Assembly (NCBI RefSeq): GCF_901709675.1
Contig: NC_051099.1
Location: 1,736,001 to 1,800,000 of the forward strand
Source of the DNA: Syngnathus acus
Taxonomy: Eukaryota; Chordata; Actinopteri; Syngnathiformes; Syngnathidae
Direction of reading: 5' to 3'
DNA length: 64,000 bases
This document shows, piece after piece, positions 37,511 through 50,629 of the stretch. The first letter of the stretch is position 1. The number at the start of each line of letters is the position of its first letter. The position numbers and the translations under genes were made by a program. Below the pieces are notes generated by a model. The model saw nothing but the letters and a program-made list of their open reading frames with translations, was not told the DNA's origin and made no database searches.

Positions 37511-37870
37511 TCACGTACCTGCTCCTCCGCGTTCGCTTTTCGCCGTTTTCACCTCGTATTCCCTCGTCGTCTTCTGCGGCGTTTCTTCTACAAATACAAC
37601 AAAATTCACTTTTGCATGCAGATTAAGTGCCCCACTGTCGAACAGTAAGTCAGAATAAGCTTTCTCCTCTTCCTTAGAGTTACCTTGTTCCCTGGAGGAG
37701 GAGTGCAAGCGGATGAAGGGTAATGGAACGCGGGGCTGGCCAATCGGAGCAGGTAGAAGGCGGGGTTTGGGTAAAATGGGGTGCTCCCATTGGTCAAAGC
37801 GGACGCTACCGTCAAACGAGGACTTTCTCCTCTCTGCTGGTGAGTTTTGTTAATGACGTCAACAAGTTGA
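37511..37870. promoter_or_regulatory. CpG-rich, apparently bidirectional promoter-like block
   Basis: Within 360 bp are a perfect CRE TGACGTCA (37854-37861), CCAAT in both orientations (CCAAT 37740-37744; ATTGG 37788-37792) and a GC box GGCGGGG (37759-37765). There are consensus donors facing both ways: minus GGAGCAG|GTACGT with exon end at 37519, and plus TCTGCTG|GTGAGT with exon end at 37839. Many CpGs stand out from the AT-rich flanks. It lies about 6 kb upstream of the proximal shroom1 exon and just beyond the presumed aff4 3' end. A distal shroom1 first exon is the simplest explanation; a non-coding or unrecognised gene is possible. Confidence 0.55.
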
Positions 37871-38479
37871 CCCCTTAAAAAACCACAACAAACAAGGCCT
37901 TCACGCACTAGTGGCATAACACATTAGACATATCTATTCCAAAGAGAAAAAGCTTGCATGTCTTTTGATCTAGAAACAGAATATATACATATTTCCCAGA
38001 GAGAAACCGCACACAAAAAAAATCTGCTAAAATATGATGGAGATTGTTCAATACAGGTATATGATTTTATTCCATGTACTCTCATCTGCTAATGAGTTAA
38101 TTCTATCAGAACAGTGCAACGTGGATTGAAAAGCAACAGCTAATCATTCCTAAGAGGCTCTGTGCAGTGCAAAGCCAAGTAATGGACCGCATGCCTTTTG
38201 TTTGGGCTATCGTATTTCTCAATCGGCCTCTCAATTTGGACCATCATAACACTAAATAATTATCTTCACAAGAGGGTGCAAAATGTTCCATCCAGAACCA
38301 CTGACATTAAAATAATAGCAAATGAGGTCTTCGTGTTTATCACAGACAGACATTTTCTTCAATGAAAAAAATATCAAGTGATGATGAATATATTAAGTGT
38401 TTTTAAAACTGTTTAAGGACCCCTAATTGAATCAATTTACACTTCCATTTTTTTGAATATTATTTTTAAAGCCATCACA

Positions 38480-41299
38480 CCTCAGTCATATACATATATA
38501 TTTTATTCTCAATACGACAAAAATACAAAGAATATTCAGAACAGACTCTCATTAGTCACACAATTAATACTCACTTCACAAGAATGCTCTTTAAATTACA
38601 TGACCTAAAAGTTTGAAGCTCAAACGCCACAAGTACCTTTCAATCGTATTGCATCCATTGCATAATAGCATCTATTTCATCTTTAAAACTAAGCCAATTT
38701 AGACTATGGTACATAGTGTAGGCTGCTTGTTGAGGCTTTTCAAAGTATACAAGAGACTGTATATAAACTGCTACAGTTTTTGAGAAAGCTTTTTTTCTTA
38801 AAAGACTCATGTGACCAATTGTTCATATAAAGGGTAGGAAATACTTTCAGATTGACGGAAGACTGTACATTGAATCCCCTTTAGGATGGACAATGACAGG
38901 ACAAAAATCCAGGGGAGACAAAACGATGACATGGTGGTGAAGACACAAGCACGTAAAAGACGAGAGCAGAGGTGGGGAATCTGCGTGCCGCCGTGCAATT
39001 TTAAAAATGCTCTTAGTATATAATAAACATTTGTTTGTTACCATTCTCCCCCCAAATTTAGTGAAATGAGCTCGATACAAAAAGTGTCCCCAGTCCTGGA
39101 CTGTTAAGAGACTTGGGTGCCATCTGTACAGTTCCAAAGAACAAGTAAGGGAAAGAGAGAAAAGGGGAAAATGTGCATAAAAGGATCTCACAAATATATT
39201 TACAACGATACGTTCAATAAAAATTCTTCCTGTAGTAGAAATGCAACCTTAGAGAAAAATCCTATGTACACTTTATACATTTAAATAGAAACATGCAAAT
39301 GTTAACATCTTCCTATCGAGAAAAAAAACATACCCTGGATTCATTAATATTAATTACTACTTACAATGAAATCTCATCATTAACAACCACATCCCCTGAT
39401 ACATTTACATCTTGTTGCATCAAACGTTAGAAGCAAAAAAAAGGGGATCAGAAAAAATAAATTAAAAAAAGGTTACAAACGACCCTTCAGCGTATACATT
39501 TGTACTTACAAATTGTACCAGTGTATGAGCACATTGGCTGGCCTGGCAATCTTAAAAAAAAAAAAAGAAGATAACTCACAGAGGATTTTCCTACGAGAAA
39601 AAAGTGGCCTCCAGCTTTAGGTACAGATTGGCACAAACCATCTGTTTTTTGTTTGTTTTTCTTTTGTTATAAAATATATACACAAATGTACTAAAACCAG
39701 AAAACTACATTGCAAAAAAAGGCATTGGACATTTGAGTTTTTGGAAGAAAAAAAAGCCTGTGTATAATATTTTTAAAAAGTCTCCTTACATCCTTTTCAT
39801 ATACAGTATAAAAAAAAATCTGCATAGATTGAAAAATAATTCTTTTTTTTCTTTTGCAAGTTGAAATTAAAACAAAAACTGTCCGGCCATTGAGTCGGTA
39901 AAGGATGACAACGATGGGAAGAAGAAGGAAAAAAAAAAAAAGCTACTCTGAAGCTGAAAAATAAGTTGGAAAGCACAACTAGACGGAAGTAATATTGTTT
40001 TTATTCAATTGGCGCAGACATTTTCTAACATTGCCCCTTGCACACTGCTCATTTCCTTGCAACTGTGCTGTTGATCAAATATAATGCTCAATCCTCCCTT
40101 GTATTATTTGTAGACATTATTTTCTAATTTTGTCTCAACAAGTTCAGTGACACTTGTTAAAAGGATGACACCTACATTGCATTCAATTGTCAAAACCTGT
40201 CAAATAGTTTTAAAAGCCATTTATTAGAAAGGAGGAATCCATCTGCATATATAAATAAATTCTACATATTTGAAATATATACTCTGCATTCTGCTCTAAA
40301 TGCAAAACTGCTAATCCGCTTCTCTTCTTTCTTTCCATGTCAGATGCCAGATTGGTGTGTCTGTCCCACCAGGACGTGCCTTTGATAAACCTTAATGTAA
40401 TAACTGCATTGTGTTCATGGACACCACTTCAAACACTCCCTGCTGTGACTCATAAAAATACACTCTGAGCAAACAATACTGTATGGAAGTGACTTTCCTC
40501 GAGGATATTTCGCAACGGCTACGGAGAATGACTTCCTTGGCTTCAAGCGCCGCTAAATCGCTACTGGTGTCGTTTTAAGAAGACTGGCAGACTAAAAAGG
40601 CCATTTACACTGATGAGGTTTGCACAATTGGATAGCACTTCTTTTTTTTTTTTTTTTTCTATCAAGCCGATGCAGGGAAGCTTAGTTTGAAGCTCAAAAC
40701 CTTAAAACCACAAAACAGCAATCGCCCTCAAATTTAAAAAAGGTGAGAAACATAGCAAAAATAGAAACGAAGAGAGCGGAGCCGACTGCTTGTTTTCCTG
40801 TAGCTCACATTGAAGGCACAAAAAACAAAGAGAAAACCTTCATTTTAAAAAATTTAAAGCACCTTTGGTGTTTCGTGCGAGGTACTTTGGTGGGGGCGAA
40901 ACAATTTGAAAAAAACAAGGATAAAAGCCAAAGTAGCCTATCGATTGAGGCGCGGGGAATAAATAAATAAATCGCTGAGCGCTTCAGGGACAAATAGATT
41001 AGAAAAATAATCAAAACCATGTTTCATCTATTTGTACTATCTAGATATGTGAAGAGCTTGGCGTGTTGCTTTTCCCCCGGGATGGTTTCAGTTTGCTCAG
41101 TTTTTGGCGAGCTGGTGCAGATAAAAAAAAATACGCACACGCACACTCGGCGATATGCTTGACAAGTTCATCGTCACCTGCGTGTGTGTGATCAGAGGTG
41201 GACTGTGTGCGTAGCGCTGAGGTGTGGCTGTGTGTGAGTGGGTGGGTGGGAGAGCAGCGTGCAGGGATAGAAGGTGGGGTTCAAAAGCCAGAATCCTCG
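38480..41299 (-). other. aff4: aff4 3' UTR (probable, long)
   Basis: AT-rich non-coding DNA lies directly downstream of the aff4 stop on the minus strand. AFF4 transcripts in mammals carry multi-kilobase 3' UTRs. A reverse-strand AATAAA (plus TTTATT, 38502-38507) would give about 2.8 kb; a nearer one lies around 39998-40003. No coding similarity is seen. The true end is not determined. Confidence 0.45.
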
Positions 41300-44200
41300 T
41301 TAGGGAACCAGCTTAGCGTCCAGTCGCAGCCAGTGCAGGCCCTGTCGGGTGTAACGCACCAGGTCGGTCATGCTGCTCGTGTTGAAAATGAGAGGACCCA
41401 TCACTTTGTCCAACTCCTGGAAGAAGTCTGAGGAAGAACAAGTAGAGGGTAAAGCCACAAGCACAATAACAAGGATTGCATTTTTTAAACTTATTCTTCT
41501 TTAATTGCCAAAAAACTCACGGTTCTAGTCAGGCCAAAGGCTTGAGTAATATAAAACTATTGCTTTGGCGCCATCTTGTGGCATCCTAGTGCCAAGGACC
41601 CCAAAGTGAGGGGAGGAGCTTCATTTTACCAGGCCTGAGCCTTGTCTAAGATTATGGAATCAGCTGTCTCAGAGGATGTTAATTCATTTGTTTCTATTTG
41701 AAAAAAACAAATGGTGGCTTACCTTTCTGCTCCTTGGCCAGCTGCTCCGCCTGGTCCCACACCTCAGTGGCATACAGAAAGTTGGAGGTGACCTGCACAT
41801 AGCTGGCAGCCATCTGGTGGATGCGCTGAGGTATTGTTACCGAGGAGCCGGCGGCGCTGCTGCTGCTGCTGCTGACGGACGAGTAGCCACCCGCCGTGCC
41901 CGGCGACAGCTTTGGCGACACTGGTGAAGGCATGCCCGCTGTCTTGCTGCATATGAAGAAAAAGACAAATACATACATCATAGCATTAGGTCAAATGTAC
42001 CAGCTGTAAATGTTGTTGTTGTTTTTTTTCTAACTTGAATGCAACTGCGTCGACGTGAGTTGGACTTACTTCCCCATTCCAGGAGAGGGAGCTTGGGTGT
42101 TACTCAGAGAGTTCTGCTCGGGGGGAGGAGGAAGAACAACAATTACACACAAGGAACAGGAAACTACATTCGTTCGGTGGATTTACTGTTAATCGGTAAG
42201 TTAATCGAGAAGTACCTTTAGTTGCTCTGTAAGTGTTTTGGAGTATTTAAGAGCGCTGTCTTTCCTCAGTTTGAATAAGCGCAAGTGGAGCAGAGATTGA
42301 CATCGTAGACTGGGAAGAAAAGGAGATAAATGTTCAGTATAAAAAAAGAAAGCAACACAATAATTATGCTGGAATGACTCTTCAAGGACACATAATATGG
42401 AAATTTGATTGCAGTATTGTTGCTAAACATAATTACAGTCCCCGCCCACCCATAAAGTGTGAAGTGGAGTAACTCTTTAATTATCTGCCTGTCTTGGAGC
42501 GAGCCTTCTCGTATTTAGTATGAAACATGACTTGTCGTCAGAATACTCACCAAAGAACGGCTACCCTCTTGTCTGCTGGAGTGGCATCGGGGGCCATGTA
42601 GCTTTTTAACTTCATGGTGTACCTGAGTGCCCAACCAAAAACACCTATTAGCTCATAGGACACACAATTTCAACGTCAATACCAAAATGTTGGCTTTGGC
42701 CTTACTTGATAAGTTCCACTGTTTCAGCATACATGGGAAAAGGAGACTTGGCCTCCTGGGCGCTCTTTTCGAGGGCGTTGCCGCACTCGATGAATGACAC
42801 CACGGCGTCCAGGTAGTAAATGGCCTTCTCAAAACGATCCAGCTAAAAATGAAAGAAAATAAAAAGAAGTCAAGCATGCAGTTACATATAGCCATATTTA
42901 TTTGTTGCTCTTACCAGTGCATCGGCATTATGTTTAAGTTTCTTGGCCTCTTGCAAATAATGATCTGCTGAATGGGCCCTGAAACAAAAATATATGCACA
43001 TGAAGACATTTCAGTTTTCAAACGCGTCTCTTGAACTACTTCAGCCTTAAGGATAACCGCTTCAGTAGCATGTCCAACAACGAAATAAATATCATTTTCT
43101 CACCTGTCCTCAAACGGCAGCTTGGATCTTTGCGACTTGGAGCCATCGCTGGAGAGCGGCGGCACGGCCAGCTGGTTATCGCAGCCCTTTGAGGATTTCT
43201 CCTGTGGGAGGCAGCACGAGAGAGAGGATCAAGTTGGAGGGGAGACGTTTGAAGCCATGGATAAAATGGAGTGACGAGAGGGGGCGGGCTGGGCCGTACG
43301 GACAGTTGCCACAAAAATATCTTTGAGTCATTTGATATTCAAATCCCCTCAAGATGCTGAGTATTAGCCACTAAGCTTGAAAGGTCACACAGATGATTGC
43401 TTGCACCCACCTTGCCGTCTCGAGTACTGCGTCCCTTGTCCTCGCCTTTTCTGTGCTTGGAGGCGGAGGTGCTCCTAGTGCTGTGGCCTCCTTCCTTGCC
43501 GCTGCCCGCCCCGCTGGATAGCGACGTGGAAGACTGGCTGACCGTCCTCTTCCGACCGGGGTGCTCGGCTTTCGCCGTCCGCTGGAGGCCCGCCATGGAC
43601 GGCGAGGGCACCGGATCCTCCTTCTTCTCCAAAGACCGCTTTGACCTGATGGGATGAAAAATGAGAGGAATGGGCAACCTACAAAAGCACAATGCAGTTC
43701 CAAAAGATGCAGCCCCAAGACCAAAAAAAAACCCCAACCCTCATTATTGTTTTTTATTCCGTGACTTTATGATGAGTGCCAGTTTATCGGGTTCACATTC
43801 AAACTAATTGTGAAAGCCTCTTTAAAAATGAAATAGCGCAGCTTCCATTAAAAACACGTACTCTTTACTGCTGCTTTTATGATGCGATTGAGACTTTTCC
43901 TCCAGCTTGCACCTCTTGCTGTCTGTCTTGGCTCCCTCATCGTCATTCTAGGAAAAGGAAAAAAAAAAAGAAAGATATGAAGATCGCTCGCTAAAGACGA
44001 CACAAATAATAAACCACAACAGAGCTCAAGTAGAACAGTTGACAAAGTTCCTAACCTTGTGCTTCCTCTTGGCCTTGATTGAGCTCTTTTCTGAGCTTTG
44101 CTTGCTGAAGTCTTTGCTGTCTCTGTCTTGGGAGTCATCCCGCTCCACTTTGATCTCTGCGGGCTCTTTGTACGGCCGTCCGGGGATCCTCGAAAGCAAG

Positions 44201-47200
44201 CTGAGATCTATAAAGGATGACGAAAACATGTTTCAATTCACTTCGAGAGCGAAATGTGGATTTGGGAGTCTTTGAATAGGTGTCAATACATTTCAACGGA
44301 CCTATTTTGACAATCAAAACTTGCGGAGGTTGCCTTGAGGTGTAGCGCTCCTCGGGGTCGCTGAGCGGCGACAGCAGCTCCTTCTCCTCCATGGGCGAGA
44401 ACACGCACACGGGCGTCCTGATGCTTTCCGTGTACTTTGGCGTCTGCGAGGACGACGGGATGCTGTCGTTGCCTTCCGAGTCCGACGACGAGGAGTCCGT
44501 GTCGACAAACTCGCGGGACTTCTCGCGAGTGGACTTGGAGCTGGTTTTGGCCTTGCGCTTGTCAGCTGCAGCGGCGGCGGCGGCCGCCGCGCTGGGCCGC
44601 GGCGAGGATTTGGGTTCCTTTTTGATGCTGGGCTTGCGAGAACCCTTTGTGGCCGCTTTGGGTCGATGAGGGGGGATCTCGGGCGCTGGCTCGCTTTCCA
44701 CCCTCAGACCTCCTTTGGGCTCCTCTACCACCGGGGGCTTTTCAGACTTTTTAGGTTGCTTTTTCCCCACGGGCCTCCGGTTCCCCGTGCTGCTCTCACT
44801 CTGGGCTGGAGATTTCTGCCGGCCACGGCCACTCTCGCCGCCCTTTTGTGCCGCCCGAAGATCCCGACTTGGGGCCGGAGCCGAGGAATCTTTGGACCCC
44901 CCTCCTTGGCTACTGTAGCCCCGCCCTGAGCTGTTATCTCTGCCCTCTTTTTTGCTCTTGGTTTGAACATTGTTGTTATCCTGTGGCGACGGTGGGGCGA
45001 CCTTCTTGAACCAGTTGTCCAGCTGCCACTTGTTGGCCATTGGTTGCTCAGGCTGTAACAAGGAATACGTCAACATGAGCGACTCGTAATGATGTGTAGG
45101 TTAGTGATGGACTTCCAACTTATGTACAAATTCAGGTTGCGTGGTCAAATTGGGGACCGCTTGTATTCCCATTCAATTTCCTCGGTCATTACCTCAGGAG
45201 AAGCAGGCCGCAGGGGCTCGTTGGCCTCGCTGTCAGTCGTGCTGCTCTCGCTCTCACTGTCCGAACCCGAGCTGCTCTCGGAGCCACTGTGGCTACTCGA
45301 ATCATCTCTCGACTGCTCGGCTCCTTCGCTGTTATGGCTGCCGTGGGGTTAAAGAAAAAAGACTTTTTATTGTGGCTGAAACACGTGAGCTGAGTTCAGA
45401 CGTTAAATAAGTCATAAAAGTGCTGATTAAATATCGTATTCTAGCGATTGTGAGATTTGATGTTGCGCCACAGGGCTCGAACCTCGCTGATGTGTTTCGT
45501 GAGGCATTCTTGGCAGAGTCCTGCTCGCCGTCGCTGTCCTCGCTACTGCTGAGTTTGAGGTCATCCTCCAGCATACTAATGTAGAAGAACGATATGCTTT
45601 ACAAGGAGGGCTCAGGTTAGGGTGCACGCCGAATACACGTGTAGGTCAAACTGAGAATGGAGGCGAAGGAGCAAAGAGTGAGTACATACGTTGGCTGATC
45701 ATCACAAGCTTTCGACTGGTGGCTGCTTGAGCTTTTGGAAGAACTGCCGCGCTCTGTAGGGTAGAAAGAGTCATCTTTATAAGCAAGCGATGGATTTGTC
45801 AAGATAAAACCCCAACTTAAAGTGAAGGAATTGTGTGTTATTACTCACTCTGTCCACTTGAGAAAGAGTGAGAATCCTGTGGGTGGGAAAAAAACAAAAC
45901 ATTCTGTATTATTTTTTTTATGGCCTTTTGAATAAGTCCTTCATCCTTTGCCATTTTTTCAGTCAAATCTGTGAACGTTCACTCAAGAGCCAAGTGTTTC
46001 AAACTTGTCTTATCAATCTAATGTGCTTGTTGCAGAGCAGCCAGAGGTTGTGCGTGCATGTGTTTTTTTAAACAAGACAGACCCCAAAGCATAAAAATGA
46101 TTTAACCGTATAAAAGTGAATCGAGACACATTGAATAAAAGTCAGCTGCAGGGCAATGCCGACCTTGGTGGGGAACGGAAACTTGGAGGGCTCTGTCTTG
46201 CAGGGGGTGTGGATTGCTGTCAATGGAGGGGGCCAGGACTGAGTCATTTCCTGACAGAGAGAAAACACACACACACACACGCATACAGAGAGGGAAAAAT
46301 GTGCAAATGAGCCATATGGTGTGTGCATTGCGAAACTTTTCTCTTCAACCGCCAAGACTCTAGGTCTGTCCTCTCAATAGAAAAAATACGTAACATGTAC
46401 GTACTTACCTTTAGAATCTCATCAACACAGTTGGAATCCCCAGATCCCTACAGACAGAAACACAAACAAGCTCAAAGGTTAACTTTGAGTCATAAATGAC
46501 GGCAAACACGACGAGCTAAGATAATAATGCGTGTAAAGTATTTCCAAAGTAATTGGACTGAACGTGAACGGGGACGAGCGCATTGCAGAGTTGACTGGGG
46601 CGCTAAATCAAAACGTCGAGAGCATCTCAAATAGTCTTGACACTTTCATTGATCTGAAACTCCGTAGGTGCTCGCAACCGACTTTAGATGACCTCAGTTA
46701 GCTGTTTAATGTGCGTGGGAGTAATATAACGAATGATATTAGTGAGGGGGAAACTGCGGTATGGCATTCTATTTGAGGAAATATGACAATATGCGTCGCG
46801 GTGTACCTCTACAGGCTGTGAGGGGATCTTGAGTTTGGTGAGCGAGGCCTTGCCATTGGGCTTCATCTCCCCCATGGTGCTGCTGTGCGACTGTCCGCTG
46901 TAGCTTTCCGCTTGCGAGCTCTTGGCTTCCGTTGTCTCCTGTCCGTCCATAGGCCTAACATAGGCCGTGGGCTTTTGGAGCATGGAGCCCGGTTTAGACA
47001 TGAGCGACGGTGGGAAAGCCTGACTCGAGTGCTGTCCGCTGGGGAAAGAGGTGTGAACCCGAGAGGGCGAGTCCCAGTTGGCCTCTCGGTCTCGCGGCGA
47101 CTTGGACCGGTAGGGCTCCTTGCTGTGATGCTGCTCGGCGGCTAAGGAGCTCCGCGAGTGGCTGTTGCCGCCGGAAGAACCGAGAGAGCCCTTGGCTGGA

Positions 47201-50200
47201 CTGGACGTGTGCGACTTGGAGTGCTCTGAGCCGCCGCTGTGTTTACTTGACTTCTTTTCGCTGTGTCTTTGGCTACCGCTGCTGCCGCCGCTACTGCCGC
47301 CGCCCCGCTGACTACTGTGACCGCCTTGCAGTGCGGAGCGTTTCTGAGACTGGGATGAGGAGCCAGCCGCGGCCGGGCCCACGGGAGTCCACTTACTGCT
47401 CTGACTGCTGCCACTTCCTCGCTGGTTCTCGCCAAACAAAGGCGCGCCAGATTTCTCCTCGGAGGAAGACGAGCTGTTGGAGGGCTTGGCGTTGAGCTTC
47501 GGAAGTGCCTCGCCAATTGGTTCTTTCATCTCGTCGTAATTGCCCAGCATGCTCTGAATACGGCTGGACAGTTTATCTTCTTTGCTGGACTGGAGTAGGA
47601 GACCCAAAAAAATAGGAAAGGAAGAAGTGGGGCAGAGGGCGGTGATGGAGAAAACAAGGAGAAGAGAGTATTTAGTCAGCATGGACTTGATCCCCACTAA
47701 AAGGACTACAAACTCAAATCTGACGTGATGGAATTTTAGAGCGAAGCAATTTGGACCAGCTCCAATTTGACATTACGGCTTTGATGCGGCATAAACATTT
47801 TAAAATACAATTCTGTTTTTAATACTGTATAACTCGTACAACCAACGAGGTCAGCAATGTCAATTTTGCTATGTGACCCATCATTAAAATCAAGAAAAGC
47901 ACATACAAAAAGTTCACAGGAAATTGCACAATGACGAATTTCCTCTGCATTGGTTGTGAGTTTTGTGGGAAACCACACAGCACTGAATGCATCAGTTGGA
48001 CTCACCAACAAAGAACAGCACAACACGTTTTCACTTCCGGTCAAAGTACTCAAAATGCGTTGACATTGTCTCCTCAGCCACATATGACAGACAAGGCAGC
48101 ATCAGCGGCAAAGCAAATAGCTACGCCTTTACATTTACTCAAGGGACTTTAGTGGATAAACTGCATTTGTCAGAGTAGTTCCATTTTCTCGTTTTGCCGA
48201 GTGTATCGATCAAAGCCAGATGTAAAAGCTTCCACTGTGGCCAAAGGTTACCGCCAACCTGCTAACAGCTAGCATGCCACCGTTTAGGGGGCAGTATCCA
48301 GTTTCACATCCAGCCTCAGACCACAATTTTGTTCGACAGATTTACACAGAGGAAACACAAGCAGCTATCTGAGGCAGGAAATCGCTCGCTCGGTCATAAC
48401 ATTGACTTGACTACCCCCTGCTAGCGTGAGCAATTTGAACTTCTTTAGGGCCTTAAGAATGATTTGCAAATGATACGCGACAAACCATGAGGGAGTCGTT
48501 TTCAGACTTTGGAGAGTGTAGTTGTTAAAGTGATTTTTTTATACAAGCCTGCCCAATTAAGTCCATCTTGCATCCTGTACAACGAAAAACAACACTTAAA
48601 TCAGCCCTGATTCAAATGACCTGAAACCATCTTTGTTTGCGTAGTGCACAGCCAGATTGAGGGACCAAAACATGAATGTGAAATTATGCAACAAACTTGA
48701 TACAAAAGAAAAAAGAAAACAAATGGATGGATATGAACCCTAGATGCCCAATTTCTTCATTCTCTTTCAAGTTTGATTTGATCACAGCCGTCTGCTGTTG
48801 TACATGTGTAAGGCCTCAGAGGCAGTGATGTGCACACGTCTTTAAATGCACCACAGCACACTTCCACTTAGTGGAGCATGACATGGAGAGAGAGAGAGAG
48901 GGAGAGAGAGAGAAAAAAAAAAAAATCATGCAGCAACGCTTACGTAAGACGCAGACAAGCAGGAGACCAGAGAAACCGACCGTTAAGACAGAAAACAAAT
49001 ACCCCCGTCTTAAACATGTCGATTTGTGTTTAGCATGTCATTGCTGTCTCACTAGCGAAGGCTAAAGATGTCAACTGTGGCAAGGTTTTCCCCCCCTTTT
49101 ACTTTCTCGGGGGTTAAAACACTCAGCTGTCACTCACCTCTGGTGGCCTTTCACATTCCTCACCGTTGCCCGAACGACTCTGGGGCGGGGGGGGGGGAGC
49201 TACTTAGCTTCGCACAAATCCGGTTAGTGGCAAAGATTAGATCAATGCGGGAAGCGCAAATCTTCTTTAGTGTCGTGCGGCCCGGGCCGGAGCAGGCTGG
49301 CCCACATCTATGGCTCGAGGAGGTCATGGGATGAGGATGTGTGTTGTGTTTCACTCTACTATTTCACGAGCGGGCCGCCTAACCTGGGGTGTTAAGTCCA
49401 AAGAATGTTTTGTATTGGAAGCTGACAAGCTGGCAGGAAGTGTAACATACCACCTCTTGGGTTATAGCCCCCCTTGGGGGCACCCCGCAGATTTTCAATA
49501 CAAATCAAGGTGTGAGCTGTTTTGGAAATGCCCTCCCGCTGGTCCACCGCTCTGGTTCCAGCTTTTAAATGTTCCCCTCAGCCATGTTTGGAATGTTTAT
49601 TTTTGCTTATTGTAAGAACGAGCGCTTCTGTCTCACCGTAAACACACGACTGAAGGAGTCGTTGTTCCAGGTAGGACACGAGCATTACTTGGCAGAAATT
49701 CCTGAACTCACCAATTGCAATGCTACTAGTCAACCGATTCTGGTTTTGACTGTCAGTGTTGGGCAATATTGTTTACTATGGGCTTCGGGGTGTATTATGT
49801 CTGGAGACTTAGCACCTCATATCTCAGATGGCACTTTGATGTCTTTAGGACTGTTGTGTGCATCATGGCTTTTATTATATGATGCAAATATGAAAGTGTC
49901 TGGAAAATCATATTCAAATGACATGGCTGTATTTGCCTTTAAAAGTGCACCATTGGCAGTATTGATCATTCATTTGAATCAAATATTTTCATGGACTGTT
50001 TGATCTGGCCAGTTGCTATGTAGCAAACACACTGCGGACACTTCAAGTCCCACACTGTTAGGTGGGGCAGGGCAAAAAAATGTACTGGGACTGGAACCAA
50101 ACAATTGCGTGACGCAGATCCGAAAAACAACTATTTACGTTTGTAGTCATAACTATGGACAATTTAGAGTTGATGAAACTACAGTACAATAGCAATTATA

Positions 50201-50629
50201 ATTGTATGACGCACACAACAGGAAGAAAAAAAAAAAGTTAGAGGGATGTGTCAAATTTTTGTGACACCTACTCGCTGATTCCATGGCGTCATTTTTAGAG
50301 CCTCTTAATTACAAGTGACTGTCAATCATGTCATGTCAGTTGTTGAAACGTGTCCCACTGACCAGAACATGGTTGACAAAAGAATAACAGAAACTCTGAG
50401 CAGAGTTGCGAGATAAATGTTGCATGTCGAGTAGAAATAAGCTTTTCCGCCCTTGTGTCATCTTTGTGAACTGGACGAACAAGTGTAAATCGAATGATCT
50501 TACCACTTTGTAAGGTTCGGGGAAAAGGGGAGAATTTGCTGTAAACGCTTCGCCTCCTCCCTGCTGGATTTCTTGATTTCTCCTTTCTCTTTCTTTCATT
50601 CGGAGCACATTCCGGTCCTCACGGTTCAT
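41300..50629 (-). CDS. aff4: AF4/FMR2 family member 4, super elongation complex scaffold
   Basis: A nuclear scaffold that binds P-TEFb, ELL and AF9/ENL in the super elongation complex. Twenty coding exons sum to 1149 residues (human 1163): 50629-50504, 47589-46807, 46447-46409, 46250-46164, 45876-45849, 45753-45690, 45575-45483, 45337-45193, 45052-44302, 44207-44056, 43947-43862, 43645-43411, 43201-43104, 42978-42915, 42842-42706, 42622-42551, 42309-42216, 42113-42070, 41946-41723, 41427-41300. The N-terminus [20 protein letters not shown] leads to the P-TEFb-binding stretch ([10 protein letters not shown] then [15 protein letters not shown], about 33-58). The YVRPMDGQE stability motif lies near 250, the ELL-binding exon [16 protein letters not shown] at 317-345, and the AF9/ENL-binding LIVKIDLSLL near 702-711. 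The C-terminal homology domain ends [14 protein letters not shown] Ser/Asp-rich middle and an added poly-Ala run are notable. Confidence 0.96.
44567..44593 (-). repeat. aff4: Poly-alanine codon run inside aff4
   Basis: GCN codons (GCG, GCC, GCT, GCA mixed) encode about nine consecutive alanines between SPRPS and DKRKAK. The mammalian protein has no such tract at this place. The codons are mixed, so it is not a pure trinucleotide repeat. Confidence 0.8.
48886..48926. repeat. (GA)n microsatellite followed by A-run
   Basis: A purine-only stretch of GAGAGA with two GGGA interruptions, then about 12 A's, inside an aff4 intron. Confidence 0.9.

Noticed and set aside
47010-47516. Open frames of 124-161 codons on both strands
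   Set aside because: They overlap the Ser-rich second coding exon of aff4 in other frames. The aff4 frame matches the family throughout.
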